A DNA stretch of 7,599 nt, taken from NCBI GenBank assembly GCA_938091715.1, contig CALKMT010000065.1, forward strand, positions 1-7,599, read 5' to 3'. Made by a program: the position numbers and the translations under genes. Source of the stretch: an uncultured Litorivicinus sp. (GTDB lineage: Bacteria > Pseudomonadota > Gammaproteobacteria > Pseudomonadales > Litorivicinaceae). Every line of letters begins with the position of its first letter. Within the stretch, counting starts at the first letter, position 1. This document shows, one piece after another, positions 5,870 through 7,599 of this stretch. The notes beneath the pieces were generated by a model. It did not search any database and had not been told where the DNA came from. It was given only the letters and a program-made list of their open reading frames with translations.

Positions 5870-7029
5870 GCACCCAGCTGTGTCTGTTGGGTGGCACGGG
5901 GTCAATTGGAGCCTCGACGCTGGATTTATTACGAACCCATTCCGATTCGATTCGCTTGCACAGCGTGTCAGGCCATCGCCAGTTGTCGTCATTGGCGGCC
6001 ATCGCCAATGAATTTCGGCCGGCCCGGATTGCGGTGCCTGACGCCCCCTCGGTGGATCAGTTAACCCCCTTGTTGCAGTACCGCCCGGACATTGTTTTGG
6101 GTGAAGCGGGCCTGGTCGAGCTGGCCCAGGATCCAGAGGTGGATCGCGTCATGGCGGCCATCATGGGCGCGGCGGGATTGCCTTCGACTTTGGCCGCGGC
6201 TCAGGCCGGCAAAACCATTGCCCTGGCCAACAAAGAAGCCCTCGTCATGTCTGGGGATTTACTGATGCAAGCCGTCCAAGCGGGCGGCGCGATGCTGTTG
6301 CCGGTGGACTCCGAGCACAATGCGATCTTTCAGTCCTTGCCCACCGGCTACCGCTGTGGCCAGTCAGTGGCGGGATTGGCCCAGCTTTGGCTGACTTGCT
6401 CCGGCGGGCCGTTTCGTAACCAGCCCGAATTGGACCTGTCTCAGATTACGCCCGAGCAGGCCTGTGCCCACCCTAATTGGTCGATGGGTCGCAAGATTTC
6501 TGTCGACAGTGCGACTCTAATGAACAAAGGGCTCGAGCTGATCGAGGCCTGTTATCTGTTTAACGTGCCTGCTCGCCAGGTTCAGGTGGTGGTCCACCCC
6601 CAAAGCGTGATTCACAGCCTGGTCGAGTACCGTGACGGGTCGTTTATCTCCCAGTTGGGACAGACCGACATGCGGATTCCCATTGCGCACACCCTGGCCT
6701 GGCCCGATCGAATGGCCAGCAACACCCAGGCGCTGGATCTGACGCAGTTGCAAGATCTGCAGTTTGAGCCGGTGGATAACGAACGCTTTGCCAGCGTCGA
6801 ACTGGCCCGACAGGCAGCCCAAGCCGGGCAGTCCGCCTGTATTGTGTTTAACGCGGTCAACGAATGCGCGGTGGCGGATTTTCTGGCAGGCCAATTGCCC
6901 TTTGATCAAATCACCCAGTGGGTCGATCGAGGGTTGCAGGCCTTGGCCAGCGCCCCGATAACTGAGATACAACAAGCAATCGCCTGCGATGTCGCAGCGC
7001 GCGAATGGTATTTCAAGGAATCCGCATGA
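5866..7029 (+). CDS. dxr: 1-deoxy-D-xylulose 5-phosphate reductoisomerase
   Basis: Dxr (IspC) converts DXP to MEP with NADPH and a divalent metal, the first committed step of the MEP isoprenoid pathway and the target of fosmidomycin. The product is 387 aa (398 in E. coli). The NADPH-binding loop is LGGTGSIG (8-15), and LANKEALV gives K123. Metal and substrate residues are D148, S149 and E150 (PVDSEHN), S179 (SGGPF), H202 (HPNWSMGRK), S215, N220, K221 and E224 (ISVDSATLMNKGLE). I chose TTG 5866: it overlaps the cdsA stop (TTGA), places the nucleotide loop as in the family and has a G-run (5857-5861) just upstream. The alternative GTG at 5845 adds seven residues and has no Shine-Dalgarno. Cys178 before the SGGPF loop and Gly10 in the dinucleotide loop are less usual residues. 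It overlaps rseP by ATGA. Confidence 0.96.
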   Translation: MSTQLCLLGGTGSIGASTLDLLRTHSDSIRLHSVSGHRQLSSLAAIANEFRPARIAVPDAPSVDQLTPLLQYRPDIVLGEAGLVELAQDPEVDRVMAAIMGAAGLPSTLAAAQAGKTIALANKEALVMSGDLLMQAVQAGGAMLLPVDSEHNAIFQSLPTGYRCGQSVAGLAQLWLTCSGGPFRNQPELDLSQITPEQACAHPNWSMGRKISVDSATLMNKGLELIEACYLFNVPARQVQVVVHPQSVIHSLVEYRDGSFISQLGQTDMRIPIAHTLAWPDRMASNTQALDLTQLQDLQFEPVDNERFASVELARQAAQAGQSACIVFNAVNECAVADFLAGQLPFDQITQWVDRGLQALASAPITEIQQAIACDVAAREWYFKESA

Positions 7030-7599
7030 CCCTGACGATGATTGTTGCCACGCTAACAGCACTGGGCGTTCTGATCACGATTCACGAATTTGGCCACTTT
7101 TGGGTGGCCCGGCGTTGCGGCGTGCGAGTTTTGACCTTCTCCATCGGATTTGGCCCCAAAATCTGGAGTCGGGTCGGCCAGGACGGCACGCGCTATCAAC
7201 TGGCGGCCCTGCCGTTGGGGGGCTATGTGCGCATGTTGGACAGCCGTGAAGGGCAGGTCGACCCGCAGGAATACGCTCACTCCTTTGATAAAAAATCATT
7301 GCCTCAGCGAGCAGCGATCGTCGCCGCAGGCCCCGCCATTAACCTGATGTTTGCAGCCCTGGTGTACGCGGTGTTGGCCATGGCGGGCACCCAATATGCC
7401 GCTCCTGTGGTCGGTGCCGTGGCCCCGGACAGCCCAGCCGCGCAGGCCGGCCTGCCCTCAGGGCACGAGATCATTTCTGTGGACGGCCGGGATACGGACG
7501 GCTGGCAAGCGGTGGGGTTGGCGATCCTGGCCGCGGCGGGCGAGTCCGATCCGATTGAAGTCAAGATGAGCCGTCCCGGGGATTCCACTGCGCGTCTTT
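7026..7599 (+). CDS. rseP: Site-2 intramembrane zinc metalloprotease RseP, N-terminal part (runs off the right edge)
   Basis: RseP cleaves the transmembrane anti-sigma factor RseA after DegS, freeing sigma-E for the envelope stress response; it also clears signal-peptide remnants. The first 191 codons are present, of about 450. TM1 (about residues 5-24) carries the zinc motif H20-E21-F-G-H24. It is followed by ARRCGVRVLTFSIGFGP, LAALPLGGYVRML (membrane-reentrant/beta region), and the second TM after QRAAIVAAGPAINL. The first periplasmic PDZ domain starts near APVVGAVAPDSPAAQAGL and is cut by the window end. The ATG at 7026 has AAGGA 6 nt upstream and overlaps the dxr stop (ATGA); ATG 7038 is less well placed. 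The second PDZ domain and the distal catalytic Asp (LDG motif) lie outside. bamA would be expected next by synteny. Confidence 0.96.
   Translation, partial: MTLTMIVATLTALGVLITIHEFGHFWVARRCGVRVLTFSIGFGPKIWSRVGQDGTRYQLAALPLGGYVRMLDSREGQVDPQEYAHSFDKKSLPQRAAIVAAGPAINLMFAALVYAVLAMAGTQYAAPVVGAVAPDSPAAQAGLPSGHEIISVDGRDTDGWQAVGLAILAAAGESDPIEVKMSRPGDSTARL

Noticed and set aside
1..7599. Search for a hidden accessory system (toxin-antitoxin, defence, phage or mobile remnant)
   Set aside because: Every stretch is accounted for by conserved housekeeping genes or short regulatory gaps. No atypical composition, inverted terminal repeats, integrase or repeat array is visible.

Overview
This window is a core, conserved chromosomal segment of a gammaproteobacterium with moderately high GC. 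The evidence is the block glnD-map (minus strand) divergent from rpsB-tsf-pyrH-frr-uppS-cdsA-dxr-rseP (plus strand), and proteins that align essentially end to end with their E. coli counterparts. dxr lies after cdsA. This is the order I recall from Pseudomonas and many betaproteobacteria; in E. coli dxr sits between frr and uppS. UppS also carries a DGNNRWA active-site motif that I associate with Pseudomonas-like enzymes. I cannot name the genus.

Layout. Positions 1-353 (minus) hold the N-terminal part of glnD, running off the left edge. Positions 350-1138 (minus) hold complete map, overlapping glnD by ATGA. Positions 1139-1357 are a divergent regulatory region: a map promoter, an rpsB promoter with an extended -10, a GC-rich discriminator, short repeats, and a structured rpsB leader of about 117 nt. 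From 1358 onward the plus strand is packed with rpsB, a terminator-like hairpin, tsf, pyrH, frr, uppS, cdsA, dxr and the start of rseP, which runs off the right edge. From tsf on, gaps are 11 nt or less, and the last three junctions are 4-nt stop/start overlaps (GTGA, TTGA, ATGA). No intergenic stretch exceeds 300 bases. I see no tRNA, rRNA, mobile element, CRISPR array, integrase or sign of recent transfer.

How the genes fit together. rpsB, tsf and frr serve translation (ribosomal protein S2, EF-Ts, ribosome recycling). map removes the initiator methionine and glnD senses nitrogen status. pyrH makes UDP for pyrimidine nucleotides. uppS, cdsA and dxr feed the envelope: the undecaprenyl carrier, CDP-diacylglycerol, and the isoprenoid precursor that ultimately supplies UppS. 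rseP is the intramembrane protease of the envelope stress response. The operon therefore couples ribosome production to nucleotide and envelope precursor supply.

I found no convincing new biological system. The parts most worth a second look are regulatory: the folded rpsB leader, the repeated GGGAGC motif between the divergent promoters, the hairpin between rpsB and tsf, and the tight couplings with non-ATG starts (map GTG, cdsA GTG, dxr TTG). A few substitutions near active sites of UppS and Dxr are also noted.
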